A stretch of 64,000 bases of DNA from Daphnia pulex (taxonomy: Eukaryota; Arthropoda; Branchiopoda; Diplostraca; Daphniidae): positions 3,162,001-3,226,000 of the forward strand of contig NC_060017.1 of the NCBI RefSeq assembly GCF_021134715.1. Reading direction: 5' to 3'. Positions 12,705 through 24,436 of the stretch are shown piece by piece; position 1 is the stretch's first letter; each line of letters begins with the position of its first letter. Position numbers and translations under genes: made by a program. The notes beneath the pieces were generated by a model, which was not told the origin of the DNA, did not search any database, and worked only from the letters and a program-made list of their open reading frames with translations.

Positions 12705-15470
12705 GTAAGTTCAAACCTTCTTCAAGTTCAGCAATTTCATCGTTTTTTTTCTTTTTCTAGGCTAATTTAATTTCAATATCTTCAAATTTTTGTGTTGTCT
12801 GTATCTTCTTTTCCTATTTGATCAAGTTCTTGAACAAAATATTATTCTTGGTAATCCTACTATTCGGCGATGACATGCCTAACCGGAAACTATCCATCGA
12901 TCCATACAACGGAGCGATGAAATTTTTATCGTTAGAGTTTATCGCTTAAACCCTAAAGTATGTTGGGGGGAGGGGGTACTGGGGACGGTTTCCTTTGACG
13001 GAAACTGATAAAAGCTAAAAAAAAAATGTGTTTTTTTAAAGAAGAATTTAAACGATGGACCATGTTCAAGTCGCAACTAATACCGACAAGCGTCGGATAT
13101 TTTTGTTATTAAATAAAGGCTCCTATTGAATAAAAGCTATAACCGTCGTGATCTCTAACACTCATGCGATATGTAATTTTATATTCCTATTAGTGAACGA
13201 AGCCGAAAAGATTGACGAACTGAAGAAGCTGGAGAGATGCAGCTTGCCACCCGTTAAACCAAACTCGTTCATTTGTTCTCTTACTACCACCCCTTCTTGG
13301 ACTTATGACGCCAAAGCCGGAGAGTGTCTGAGCTACCAGTACGGAGGTTGCGGGAAAACATCGAATCTTTTTGGATCCCATGATGAGTGCAAAGCTGCTT
13401 GTAGTCGTGGACCGGGTAAGATAACATCTTGACACAACGGTTATCTCTTAGAATTAATTTTTTTTAAAATTTGTGCCAGTAGTTAATTCTCAAAAATTTT
13501 TATTGAATCACGAATGAAACAGCTAAGGAAAAATCGCTTCAAAATCTATGTTGGTATCGCAACGTTTCCTACTACGCCGGCCAAGAGATTGCCCAGGTCA
13601 ACAAGGACGATGCGTGCAAAACAGATTGTTTTTGCGAGAAGAGTGACAACCAGTAATAAGAACCGTTATTCTCGACTTGATTGCGCCACTGATTAAACTT
13701 GAATGAACAAATATCTTGAAGTCGAGGTGGGGCCACCATCAAATGTAACCAGATCGTCTGCGACGAACTCATCCCGCCGCAAGAGGAAGGCTGCGTTCTA
13801 GTCACGTTACCCGGCGCCTGTTGCCCGTCTTATAAATGCCGTAACAAGAGACGAACATAACGGTAGATCGATTGATGTACTAATACTAGTTTTGAATCAA
13901 TTTTTCATTTACAGCGGAGAGAAGTCTAGATCAGGAAGGTACCCCAGATGACATTTGTGTTTTTAACGGTAAAGGGTATCTTAAGGGACAGGCGATTCCT
14001 TCCGGCGATCCGTGTAAGCGATGCGTCTGTGTGGACGGATTCAGCGGTAAGATTCATTCATAAAACATGAGATATTCAACACAAACGCATTGTGACTTTT
14101 TGAAAAAAAACAAACAAAAAAAAACAAAACAACAACAAACAGGTTTGAATAGTCCGGGCTGCCACGAAGTTCACTGTATCTTAGATAATCGCATTGGATG
14201 TAACCCCGTTTACACGCCAGGAGTCTGTTGCCCAACTAGTTACAGGTGTAATTCGCCGATGGCAAAATTTTTCCCGCAAATCGATTCAGATCTTTCGCGC
14301 ATCAAGTGGGGACATGGAATCAACAGCAAGGTGCAGCTTAACACGTCCCTTTACGGTTAGCCTTTTTTCGCTTTCGTTAATATGTCCCGTGTTATTTCCA
14401 TTAAAATTATTCGACATAATTTTAAAGGGAAAGACATGATGATTGAAGCTGACGTTTCTATGGGTACCATTGTTGGTGGAGATGGCACTATTTTACCAAT
14501 CATGGCGCATCCACCGTTGGTCTCTTCTGACCTAAGCCTAGAAGAATTTATGGATACTATTCTAAACAGCGGTACATTTAAAGGAATTAAGCTTGACTTC
14601 AAAGACATAGAAGCACTTGAACCGTCTTTAATGGCAATTAAATCTCGTGCTAGTAAGGTATATAACAGGGATGGACTTTATAGTTAATGCATCGTATGAA
14701 ATGTCCGTATTTTATTTCTTGAAGATAACCGCTCCTCTTTGGTTGAACGCGGACATTCTCGCAGGACCGGTGAATGCCACTACGAAGCCAGTTGGTAAGA
14801 CGAAGTTTTTTAATATTTATTTACGGTTAATTACAACCACTCATCATTTGTATTTAACCTTTATGTCTATGTCTGCTTTATTGGATGCTATAGTTTTTTA
14901 TTATTCATTCATCTGTTCCTTTGACAGATATTGGACGATTCCTGGATTTGACAAAAAGTTACTTCCCAGATTCCGTTCTCTCCGTCGGGTGGACTACTAG
15001 GTTCCGTTAGCGTTAATTTGCGAATATTTCATTTTTGTGGTATAACACGGACAACTATAATTAACAGGTTTGGCCCACAAATGACTTGGCCTTTGCAGAT
15101 TATCAACGAAGGATCTTACACCATGGACCATATGATTCAAATGCGAGATGCTCTTCACGCAGCTCAGATTCGACAGCCGGTTACATTCCCAATCCGGGCA
15201 GGATTATCAACCTCGCCAGAGTCGCAAAGAAACATCCTCTGGTTACTCGAACAAGTATGTATTATTCTTCAATTTTAATTTGTTCATACAGTAAGTAATG
15301 AAAATAATTTCATATAGATTGAAAACAGTTCGTTGACTGTCTGGAGTTCCCAATACGACATTGTAGATGTTCCTGCATTAATGAAGCTCGTCAATCATAT
15401 TGGGAAAGAAAATATTTTCGTCGATGTGCCCAGTGGTCTGAGTTGCGAGATCCAACATTTTGAGGAATAG
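12647..15470 (+). CDS. Secreted Kunitz-VWC-VWC-menorin (FAM151/DUF2181) protein, 11 exons
   Basis: Exons: 12647-12704, 13194-13415, 13523-13652, 13722-13840, 13915-14046, 14143-14355, 14428-14657, 14725-14794, 14928-15000, 15068-15254, 15318-15470. All are GT-AG and in phase, giving 528 residues. Residues 1 to about 18 are a signal peptide (MFDKIIFLLFVASVV). Residues 35-89 form a Kunitz domain with all six cysteines (35, 47, 64, 72, 85, 89) and the YGGC core; the residue after Cys2 (the P1 site) is Ser, not Lys or Arg. Two von Willebrand factor type C domains follow (about 103-176 and 191-256), ending PGACCPSYKC and PGVCCPTSYRC. Residues about 257-528 are a menorin domain, shown by WGHGINSK, IMAHPP and GIKLDF. 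In nematodes menorin works with an L1CAM protein and LECT2 in dendrite branching. A related extracellular adhesion or signalling role is inference. Polyadenylation signal AATAAA at 15552. Confidence 0.9.
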
Positions 15471-15551
15471 AGCCATCAGCCATCCTATTATCAATTTATC
15501 AGCTATAAACTGTGACTCGAATGCGAATCACTATATATATTTTAGATCTGA

Positions 15552-15557
15552 AATAAA
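15552..15557 (+). terminator. Polyadenylation signal of the Kunitz-menorin gene
   Basis: AATAAA lies about 80 nt after the stop codon at 15470, a normal distance for a compact arthropod 3' UTR. Confidence 0.6.
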
Positions 15558-15766
15558 CGGTTATTAAATTACTTTAAAATAGGCCTACTAAGCGGAAATA
15601 GGATTAACAAAACACAGTGTCAATCAGTTATCATTTCTTTGAATTATTGGAACTAATTTGTAAGTTATTATTTTTGTTCTTAAACTATAAAAATTATGTC
15701 TTGAGTTTCCCACAGTAGAACTCTAAAGACATAAGATCCTTTTTTTAAAAAATATTATTTAAAATA

Positions 15767-15805
15767 CCCGACAATAGAACTCCAGTGCCCGACAATAGAA
15801 CTCCA
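15767..15805 (+). repeat. Short direct repeat
   Basis: CCCGACAATAGAACTCCA occurs twice (15767-15784 and 15788-15805), separated by GTG. A diverged third copy (CCCACAGTAGAACTCTA) lies at about 15709. This is a small local tandem array of unknown origin. Confidence 0.7.
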
Positions 15806-17610
15806 CTCGATTTTTAAAACCAACGCGCAATCGAAGCGTACCGAAAAACCGTCAAAAATCAACCATTTTGTCACTTTATCAGTTGACGGTTGGTCTAGAT
15901 TTAATTTTTTTTTATAAAAAAAAATATGGACGTTATTCAACCTATAAGTAAACCGAAATAGATTCGATCCAAAAATCACAATACGAAAATAAAAAAAAGT
16001 GCGGTTCTTAAATCGATGAAAAGATGCATATATTATTAGTTAGTTTTTATAGTTTAGACTGGATGGGTATATACTCATTCCGGCGGTAACTCATTCCTTA
16101 TCGTTGATAACAGGTGGCTAAATTCTCTAGAATTCATTGGGGGTAAGGAAATTCACTTTGTCATTGTCTCCTCTCTTGTTTAGCCGCTGAAGAATTTAAA
16201 GTAGAAATCAATTGAAGAAATTGTGTACACAGACCTTTTCAAGAATGTCTTCATTTTTTCTCGATTTTTGAGCACTTATTGATTTTTTTAGCCCAACAGT
16301 GTCGAAATTTGGAACATTACGAACAGTAAGCATTTTTCTAATCCATATATGTTGTTGCCACCTTTTGATGCCATTGTAAGTTTCTGACAGCAGCCTGTCA
16401 GAGCGTTTTTATGTAATAGCCTTTGTATGAATCCTAAAAACTAGTGATAACTCATAACTGAAACAAACTGAAGCGAGAAAGAGTTTCGTAATCCCTAATT
16501 TAATACCCCCATATTATTCTTAAAATGACTTTTCCTGGTTTAAGAAAAAAACTAAAGTATTTTTTTATATTTTTTTATTATTATTATTTAATCCAGTTAG
16601 CGTTTTTGTCACTAGAGGACATTATTCATTAACGTGGTGTAATTTTTTTATCAACTTTAAATCTCTTCTTTATTAGGATATCATGACGGAAAGAGTGTGC
16701 TATAGTGGCCTTCTATCCCGAGTTGATAAGGTGAAACTAAGCTCTAACCACTGACATAAGACTCTCCTGTTAACTTGGCAAGCGATTGGTACACGCATTT
16801 ATACAAAAGCGGTACTTTTTTCAAGTGCCAAAAGCCGCTATTTTTCCAAGCAACATTAGATTAAATTTGTTCCTTATTTTCCATAGAAGTTTTGGTATTT
16901 CGTATTTTTTTATTTATAGCTTTAATACCGCAACGGTTATACTAAATGTCTAAATCATTCTTTCTTAATTCTTAGTAAGTAATGCATTGATCATCGGCAA
17001 CCAATTTCAGTCAAAAGCGTTTTGATCAAACACATTTCAATGTGCTTTTTTCCTTTTAAATAACGTTCAAGTTTCTTTTTCCTTGTGCGCGTCAACAAGA
17101 TTTGGCTAGAAGAACGTAAACTTCTAGACTATTGGTTATACTGCTGTCATATTGATACTGTAATTGACCATGCGATATACGCTGACTCTCTTATTCTGAT
17201 ATTTGGACGAGAACGGCGATATTTTCCCAGCGTCTGTCTGCCCGAACAAAATACGTTTAAATTTTTGTGTTAAAGAGTGACGGCCACAGTCTAGAAGTAA
17301 CACTAAACCTCTTGAAAAGATTCGCCAAATGCGGAACAGGAATCGTTTAAGGACATGCGATTCATTTGTGAATGAAAAAAACATATTAGTAAATAAATGA
17401 ATGAATCACAGTAGCATAATAATATTAAGCTAATCCTACATTAATTTTGACAAACCGATCCGAGGAGAGAATATCCTTTATTTTCTGTATTTCTTGTTGT
17501 CCAAGTCGAAATTGGAAAACATGTTATTATGTAGTGTTACATTACATAAAAATATTGCGTATTTAGAAACGAATTTCGAATTTTCAAGAAAATGTATCAA
17601 TTCCCTGCCG

Positions 17611-18184
17611 TGTTGGAGCCCGAAGCGAACAAATTCAAGGCCACTGAACAGAGCTAGGCGCCGTGATACGAGTCGTGGCTCTGAGCAGATTAGCAGAGAG
17701 GAGTTTATTATGATGGCGACGAAACGAGAAGCGTCAAAGAGGCGGTTCTTCTTCCGTGTGTCCAGGCGACCAAGGAGGACTCCTCAGTCCTCAAGGCTAT
17801 AAAATGAAGCATTTAAAAAAAGCCTTTCAAGGGCGTAAATACTGGGGGGAAGAAAGAGCTATATATTAGGTTCGCAGTTCTTGCGTTGTAATAGTCAGTT
17901 GAAAATTAAAATCCGAGGGATAGAGAACACGAAGCGTACAGCGATTCACTGGAAATACTTAAAAGTAAGAGTGGTTTACATGTCCAATTGCGGATGCCCC
18001 ATTTGAACGATCGGTGCAAGTTCACTAACCTTCACGTTTTGTTCACGTGTTACAGTACGTACTGAACTTTGAGAGCATCTATCTTCTTGCTGGTTTGTTT
18101 TTGTTCCTAATAAAATTATTTTCTAGCGTTGAAACTTGAAACACAATCCAGTGCGTGTTCGCTGTCTAGCCTATTATTGAAGAC
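17611..18184 (+). repeat. Possible LTR-like fragment
   Basis: The block begins TGTTGGAGCCCGAAG, has a TATAAAA at about 17799, a TCAGTTG initiator-like motif at about 17895 and an AATAAAA signal near 18108. These are the regulatory parts expected of a retrotransposon LTR. No target duplication, coding internal region or partner LTR was found, and the right end is a guess. Confidence 0.15.
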
Positions 18185-18469
18185 ATTTTAAAAATAAACT
18201 TTTAACTCTGGGTACGATGCTGAGTTTGTGTTAAAAGATATGGCGAACAGTGAATGTTTTCTAACAAATCATGTTTGTTTTACATGTTTGGTTTGCCAAT
18301 AGGGAATTACTGCCCTTTTTTCACTACACCAAACTGTTGGAATACTAATGTATTTTCTTTTTTATTGCAATTTTATTAGGTTTCAAAGGATTTCATCAAG
18401 TTAATTTTTGTCCTCGGTTGTTTGACACAACTCTGTTGCTTTCGCCGAGGCATTTGGAAATTTTAAATC

Positions 18470-19688
18470 ATGTTTGACGAAGTAAATGGACTGATGCGCC
18501 TCCGCGCTCTCGTTGACGGTACCAAATGTTTATCAGTTAGTTCATGAACTCTTCGTGTCCCCGACTAAACCAGGATGTTATTATACGTTACAGAATCGAC
18601 TTTGGAACACCCGATAAAGGAGGAGCTCCTTCTCTGCTTCCTTCGCGCGCGAAAATACAACGTAGATCGAGCCTTCAAATCTGTTAGAATTTGACTTTCT
18701 TTACAGACTGAATTCATTTTTAACTAATATTCCTTCTTGATTGACAGCTCAAGAATTATCTCAAAATGGTGAAGAACTATCCTGAACTTTTCACCAATTT
18801 GTCCGCATTCAAATTGCGTTTTCAGCTGAAGGAACAATTGCAACTCGTTTATAAATCCAGGGATAAGCAAGGCCGTCGTATCTTTATTTTCCGAGCAGGT
18901 ATAACAAATCTTGACGTTTTCAATCACAAGTGTTACAAAATCTTGACTAACGTAGGGCGATGGAATCCGAAGGAATGCTCCCTAGATGACATATTCCGCT
19001 GTAACTTATTTTGCCTCCAACAGCTCGCTTCAAATCTTGACTCTCAGATAAACGGGATTGTGGCCATTGTTGATCTCGAAAACCTCGGTCTGCACCAAGC
19101 AAGGCACTTTACGCCGAGCTATGCCAAGAAAATTGCTGATTTATTAATAGTACGAATTTTCTTGACTATTTGAGAAATTTGCAAATCAAGTGAGGAATCG
19201 CTGAATTCCAATTCGTGCAGAACTACATGCTATGTAAAATTTGTCGTTTCTGAAGTCGAATTCTTGATGAGAAACGTACGAACTTGAAAAGCAGATTTGC
19301 AAATCTTTAATTATTCATTTTTGTTTTTATAATTTTTTTTATTACAGGAAACATTTCCCATAAGCTTTCAAATTATCCATATTGTTAATCAAAATTGGAT
19401 TGTTCACACCCTTATGTCCATTATTTGGCCTTTCCTGTCAGCTAAAATCCAAAAACGGGTAATATCGGTTTTATTGCGGTCTAAATCTTTTATTTACATT
19501 TTTTTTTACATTTTCTTTAAATAAAGATGCTATATCACGGATCTTGCTGGGCTTCCTTGCACGAATACGTAGACGTTGCGGATTTGCCAGAAGATTACGG
19601 CGGTTTTCGAGAGCGGCTGGATTGCTCAAAACTGCCTGACACAAAAGTCTCCATTGAAGAAACTTGCAATTTATTCAACTTGAACTAA
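18470..19688 (+). CDS. CRAL-TRIO domain lipid-transfer protein, copy 1 (6 exons)
   Basis: Exons are 18470-18518, 18594-18682, 18748-18898, 18956-19149, 19348-19458 and 19527-19688, giving 251 residues. It belongs to the arthropod clavesin/alpha-tocopherol-transfer-protein-like family, which binds small hydrophobic ligands in the cytosol. The CRAL-TRIO N-terminal helices (EELLLCFLRARKYNVDRAF, about residues 24-42) lead into the SEC14-type lipid-binding domain. Hallmarks are the strand GIVAIVDLENLGLHQARHFTP, the HIVN motif, IIWPFLSAKIQKR and the C-terminal HGS/LP-YGG signature. The intron 18899-18955 is only 57 nt and contains no in-frame stop. It is placed by comparison with the neighbouring paralogue. 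The ligand cannot be told from sequence. Polyadenylation signal AATAAA at 19777. Confidence 0.9.
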
Positions 19689-19776
19689 CACTGTGATTTA
19701 AATCTTCCATAAAAGTCAAATATCCCCCCCCCCCCTCCTTTTTTTATTGAAAATGTAAACTGAATTGATGTAAGCA

Positions 19777-19782
19777 AATAAA
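19777..19782 (+). terminator. Polyadenylation signal of CRAL-TRIO copy 1
   Basis: AATAAA about 90 nt after the stop codon at 19688. It follows a 12-base C run at 19724-19735 in the 3' UTR. Confidence 0.55.
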
Positions 19783-19896
19783 CGAATGGGTCTTGAAACT
19801 TATTAAAATAAGGCAGCGTAAGCAACTTTTGAAGACCGCATATTATATTTTAAAAAGGCACGAGTTTTGACATTTCCTTCATTTAACAGCAGCATG

Positions 19897-19904
19897 TATA
19901 AAGG
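19897..19904 (+). promoter_or_regulatory. TATA box, likely promoter of CRAL-TRIO copy 2
   Basis: TATAAAGG stands about 500 nt upstream of the copy 2 start codon. A transcript starting about 30 nt downstream could contain a non-coding first exon ending at a GTAAGT donor (20139) and spliced to an acceptor CAG at 20290, before the ATG at 20396. The splice pairing is inference. Confidence 0.4.
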
Positions 19905-20395
19905 TCAAACGAAAGAGCATACACGCGCTGCATGTGTACTCTATGTAGATCAACCCTCTCCAGAGATAGACAGCCGGTTGCTCGAAATTATTTGGGTCAG
20001 TTATTGCCAAAGACCCGGATCAGTTTTTTTTTCCACAATACATTAACTGAAGATATCACTCGTAGTTCATTAGTCAATCGACAGCAGTCCTTATACTCCG
20101 ACCTGCTACTGTCCGACAGTCAAACAGTTCAGAAAATCGTAAGTGAGAAAATATTGATGCTTTTTTATTTTGAAATAAGCGCGCTAAGTTAAAAAGTTAA
20201 TTTTGAAATTTAATTTAGTAGTAAACTCTTTTTCATTTAATTAACTGCCAAAATTGTGTGACTTTATTACTCAATATCTTCCGCCTGCAGTAAATCCCAC
20301 CCGCAAACACCGGTAGTCTGACTATATTCGTGCGTGCCTGCATTAAAACAACAATTTCCGTGTGATAGGTGATCGATCTGCAACTAATAACAAAA

Positions 20396-21516
20396 ATGAG
20401 CAACATAAATGAAAATAAAATGGAAAACAACAATGAGCTCTTACTCAAATTCGGCTCACTCATCAAGGGTAAATTCGTTTGTAATAAGTTGCTTCGTTTT
20501 CTTCACTAATTCTCTGCTTTCCACAGAATCCGACATTAATTTCCAGATACCTGATGAACTGATGCTGTGTTTTATTTATGCGCGCAAACGCGACGTGCAA
20601 CGCGCCATGAAGTTGGTAAAAAATTCTAAATGATGACACTATCCTCCAATGAATTTAAAATTAACTATTTCATTTGCTAAAAAGTTAAAGAATTATTTGA
20701 GAGTGATGAAAAACTATCCGGAGCTTTTTACTGATTTGCGGAGTGAACGCGTGAAACACGTTTTAGATTTAGGCCATCTTCTAGCGTCTCCCATTCGCGA
20801 TCAAAACGGATCCCGTGTCTTCATAATAAATGCCCGTAAATTCCACCAAGAATGTCTTCGTTTTAACTATGAAAGTTAAGAGAGTAACTTTACTTTGTAG
20901 GTAATTGGGATGTTCGTCGTTGCAGTTTAGAGGACGTCTACAGTGCTGTTGTGTTCTGTTTTCAAATGATGGTGTCTGAAATTGAAACTCAGTCAAAAGG
21001 AGTAGTGGGCATCATGGATTTCCAAGATTTCGCACTTCACCAGATAAGACACTTCACGCCATCTTTCCTTAAGAAAGTGGCCGATCTCATACAGGTAGAT
21101 CCCCAGCCCTATATATAATATTCAAAATAATGTCTGTCAATAATATTGTAGGACGTGTTTCCCATTCGTTTGAAAGGAATTCATATCGTTAATGAACCTC
21201 GGATCATGAAGATTCTTGTGGCTATGATATGGCCTTTCTTATCAAACAAAATTCGTAATCGGGTTAGTTGTTTTTGTATGCACTTGTAGTTATCACCTTT
21301 CACTGTTGTAGACTATGCATCTAATGTCAGTTATTTGATTTTATCCCGAAGCTGTTTTTCCATGGTTCGTGCTTCAAAACATTGCATCACCACGTTGATC
21401 CCTCTTGTCTACCAAGCAATTACGATGGTTGTTTGGGGCCGATGAGTTCTATGCATTTCTCCAGCGTATTCTTTGAAGAGGATTACTACTCCAACATATT
21501 CGAATGTTTAAATTAA
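20396..21516 (+). CDS. CRAL-TRIO domain lipid-transfer protein, copy 2 (6 exons)
   Basis: Exons are 20396-20468, 20527-20615, 20685-20835, 20901-21094, 21152-21262 and 21352-21516, giving 260 residues. The four middle exons have exactly the same lengths (89, 151, 194, 111 nt) and phases as copy 1, so the two are tandem duplicates. Protein landmarks correspond: LMLCFIYARKRDVQRAMKL in the N-terminal helical part, then GVVGIMDFQDFALHQIRHF, HIVN, MIWPFLSNKIRNR and FFHGS in the lipid-binding domain. Sequence identity is only moderate, and the C-terminal tails differ (copy 2 ends EDYYSNIFECLN), so the duplication is not recent and ligands may differ. Unlike copy 1, the intron after the third exon (20836-20900, 65 nt) carries an in-frame stop. 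Polyadenylation signal AATAAA at 21664. Confidence 0.9.
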
Positions 21517-21663
21517 AAATAAGCTTGCTGCTTAATACGTATCAAATTCTATGAAAAAAGTAAAATTAATATATTTGGTTAAAATCACGGATTTATAATC
21601 TAAATTTTTATGCTTGCCTTGATTGATGATGATCATATCTTTTGTTGCTAAAAATTGTTGCTA

Positions 21664-21669
21664 AATAAA
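21664..21669 (+). terminator. Polyadenylation signal of CRAL-TRIO copy 2
   Basis: AATAAA about 150 nt after the stop codon at 21516. Confidence 0.5.
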
Positions 21670-22222
21670 TATAAATCACAATTATTTTCAACGGATTTTC
21701 CGATGTCTTTATAAATTCCGAGAAGAATTTGCATAAAAATTCAGCCGGTTATTGAAAAAAATTTACTTAAGTTGTAATATACAGTAAAAATAAAAACCTT
21801 TGGGGAGAGTAGTTAAAAAAAAATTCATTTCGCTGTCGCTGAACGACAGCTTATCAAAAACATGTGATAAAGTTCTATATTAGTTCATACCAACCAGGAC
21901 TTTTAAAATTGAACTCGTTTTTCGTTTGTAGTAGATTAAAAACTGCTGATACACAAATAAATGACGTCAATGAGCAAATGAGTTGCTAACCAACCGGCAA
22001 AACTATTTATCAATGTATGATATGCGCAAGTGCCATACGCAATCTTACTTTCACATCTGTTCCAGCGATCCTAAGCGTCAAAAGTCAAATTCAATCAAAT
22101 GTTTTACTTATATTAATAAAAATAGTAGCAGATTAGCCATAACATTGCGACGACGCAATCGTCCAATGTAGCGACAATTCTGAACTGACCAGCATTAATA
22201 ACTGCAAGGTATAAGAGAAAAT
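21670..22222. other. Convergent intergenic spacer
   Basis: AT-rich DNA between the 3' end of CRAL-TRIO copy 2 (+) and the 3' end of Cdc42 (-). No coding sequence was recognised. Confidence 0.5.
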
Positions 22223-22228
22223 TTTATT
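22223..22228 (-). terminator. Candidate polyadenylation signal of Cdc42
   Basis: TTTATT on the plus strand (AATAAA on the minus strand) would give Cdc42 a 3' UTR of about 450 nt. A closer signal exists at 22638-22643, only about 30 nt after the stop. Confidence 0.4.
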
Positions 22229-22673
22229 GTATATTCTCTCCTATGCCATACAGACAAGTTTTGCGATGAGGATTACAATGATGAGGCCAAAGTTCTTTTG
22301 TTATGCTTACTTCTTTTTTTATGAACAAAGAAAGAGAGGAGAAAGGAAGGAGAGCAACAGAACAGGTATGTGTTATTTCCTAGATCGAGAAGGTAGAGGA
22401 TGAATGAAAAGAAGATTGGAAGAGCGCGGCAAATGGCCTGCGAAACACGCGCACGCACACACAAAATAATCGAAACGATAATGACACGTTGAAACTGGTT
22501 AATGCAAGAACTGGCAAAAAGAACGTATCATCAGTATTTTGCTTTTCCATCTTCTCGTTGAATAATTCCATTGGTTAGTAGCAAGGTGTCATTTAAGAGT
22601 GTTTTTTTTTAGCTCTCCTTATTTTATATAAAGGAAATTTTATTTTGCCTGTTTTGCTGTCAATTTGTCTTGC

Positions 22674-23535
<862 letters not shown>

Positions 23536-23908
23536 TCAGACTCTAAAATGAAAGGGAATAGATAACATTAATGAAATGGCTTACACAAAATTAGCAGATC
23601 ACAACGAGATAAGCGGGCGAAACGAAACTATTCGACAGCCATTTTGATAGATAGGACGCTGGGCGAAAACACACACATAAAAGTGGAGTAAGACTTTGGT
23701 TTAAACCGGTCAATGAATAGAACCTCAAATCACTTTATTCACTTACGATCAATATCTTGAAATGTAGTATCAGCACAATTTGCTGAAAAATATTTAATAT
23801 CCAAAAAAAAGCGGTTGTGGAAGTGACACTTGGAGAATATCAAGGCGTGAACGTCCCTGGTGCAACGTTGCCACTTGTCAGAAAATATTTCAGGACGCCA
23901 CCGCTTCA

Positions 23909-23916
23909 ACCGCAAG
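23909..23916 (+). repeat. Left target-site duplication ACCGCAAG
   Basis: ACCGCAAG directly abuts the left terminal repeat at 23917. The identical octamer abuts the right terminal repeat at 27031-27038. An 8-bp duplication fits hAT and P superfamily transposases. Confidence 0.9.
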
Positions 23917-23994
23917 CAGAGCTATAGATACCTGGTCAGTTCATGGCTGTGTTGGCTTCCCTATCCCGGTTTCAGGGTAAACGTAAGCCGATTT
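23917..23994 (+). repeat. Left terminal inverted repeat (78 bp)
   Basis: It starts CAGAGCTATAGATACCTGG. Its reverse complement is found at 26953-27030 with a single T/C difference at the twelfth base. Confidence 0.9.
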
Positions 23995-24146
23995 TCAGGG
24001 GGTTTTAGGGCGGAGCCTGTCAGAAGTTGTGAAGTGGAAACTTTAAAAAGAGCCATCTAGTGATAAGACGTTGAGTTTCAAATAATACTTTCGGCGGCCA
24101 TTTTTGTGTATTACGTGAAAGAAGCCTAACCATAATTTATGTAAAA

Positions 24147-24434
24147 ATGGTTGGCAGGTGTGCTGTTCCTGGTTGTAAATCAACATATTACAAAGGAAAT
24201 CAAAAAGAAAATGAGGTTACCCTGTTTGCAATTCCTAAAACTTCATTATCAAAATGGCAAGAAGTAATTCCATGTAGTAATTTGACGAGCACCTCACATA
24301 TTTGCTCCCGTCATTTTAACGAAAGTGACTTTCAAACAGGGATTGAAATTTTGAACGTGTTCCATCCTTACAAACGGTGGACTCTTAATGCTGGAGCAAT
24401 GCCCTGGAAACCAAAATTTTCTGTTAAATGTTAA
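24147..24434 (+). CDS. THAP-type zinc finger protein (95 aa) inside the transposon
   Basis: The 95-residue product carries a THAP DNA-binding zinc finger over most of its length. The C2CH ligands are C5 and C10 in GRCAVPGC and the later CSRHF motif (about 53-57). The conserved Trp of the KW motif (about 37) and a C-terminal MPWKP resembling the AVPTIF-type box are also visible. THAP fingers bind DNA and are found in P-element transposases and in host regulators. Here it lies 230 bp inside the left transposon end, in the position of a transposase N-terminus. It stops at TAA (24432-24434), and the captured URB1-like sequence continues in the same reading frame right after. It could be a truncated transposase DNA-binding domain or an independent captured gene. 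No other transposase part is visible. Confidence 0.75.
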   Translation: MVGRCAVPGCKSTYYKGNQKENEVTLFAIPKTSLSKWQEVIPCSNLTSTSHICSRHFNESDFQTGIEILNVFHPYKRWTLNAGAMPWKPKFSVKC

Positions 24435-24436
24435 AA

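Larger units (their letters stand above)
15558..18469. other. Intergenic DNA with short repeats, no gene seen
   Basis: AT-rich spacer between the Kunitz-menorin gene and the CRAL-TRIO pair. It contains a 21-bp tandem repeat (15767-15805) and an LTR-like block starting near 17611. An open frame at 17494-17802 has an Arg/Ser-rich tail and lies over that block, so it is not called as a gene. Confidence 0.5.

Noticed and set aside
17494-17802. 102-codon plus-strand frame with an Arg/Ser-rich tail
   Set aside because: It overlaps the LTR-like block and has no recognisable domain. The Arg-rich tail comes from a purine-rich stretch before a TATA motif.
23543-23585. Cdc42 5' intron using a GTAAGC donor at 23584
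   Set aside because: It would be only 42 nt, shorter than the other introns here. The acceptor near 23543 is credible, but the true donor is probably further upstream.
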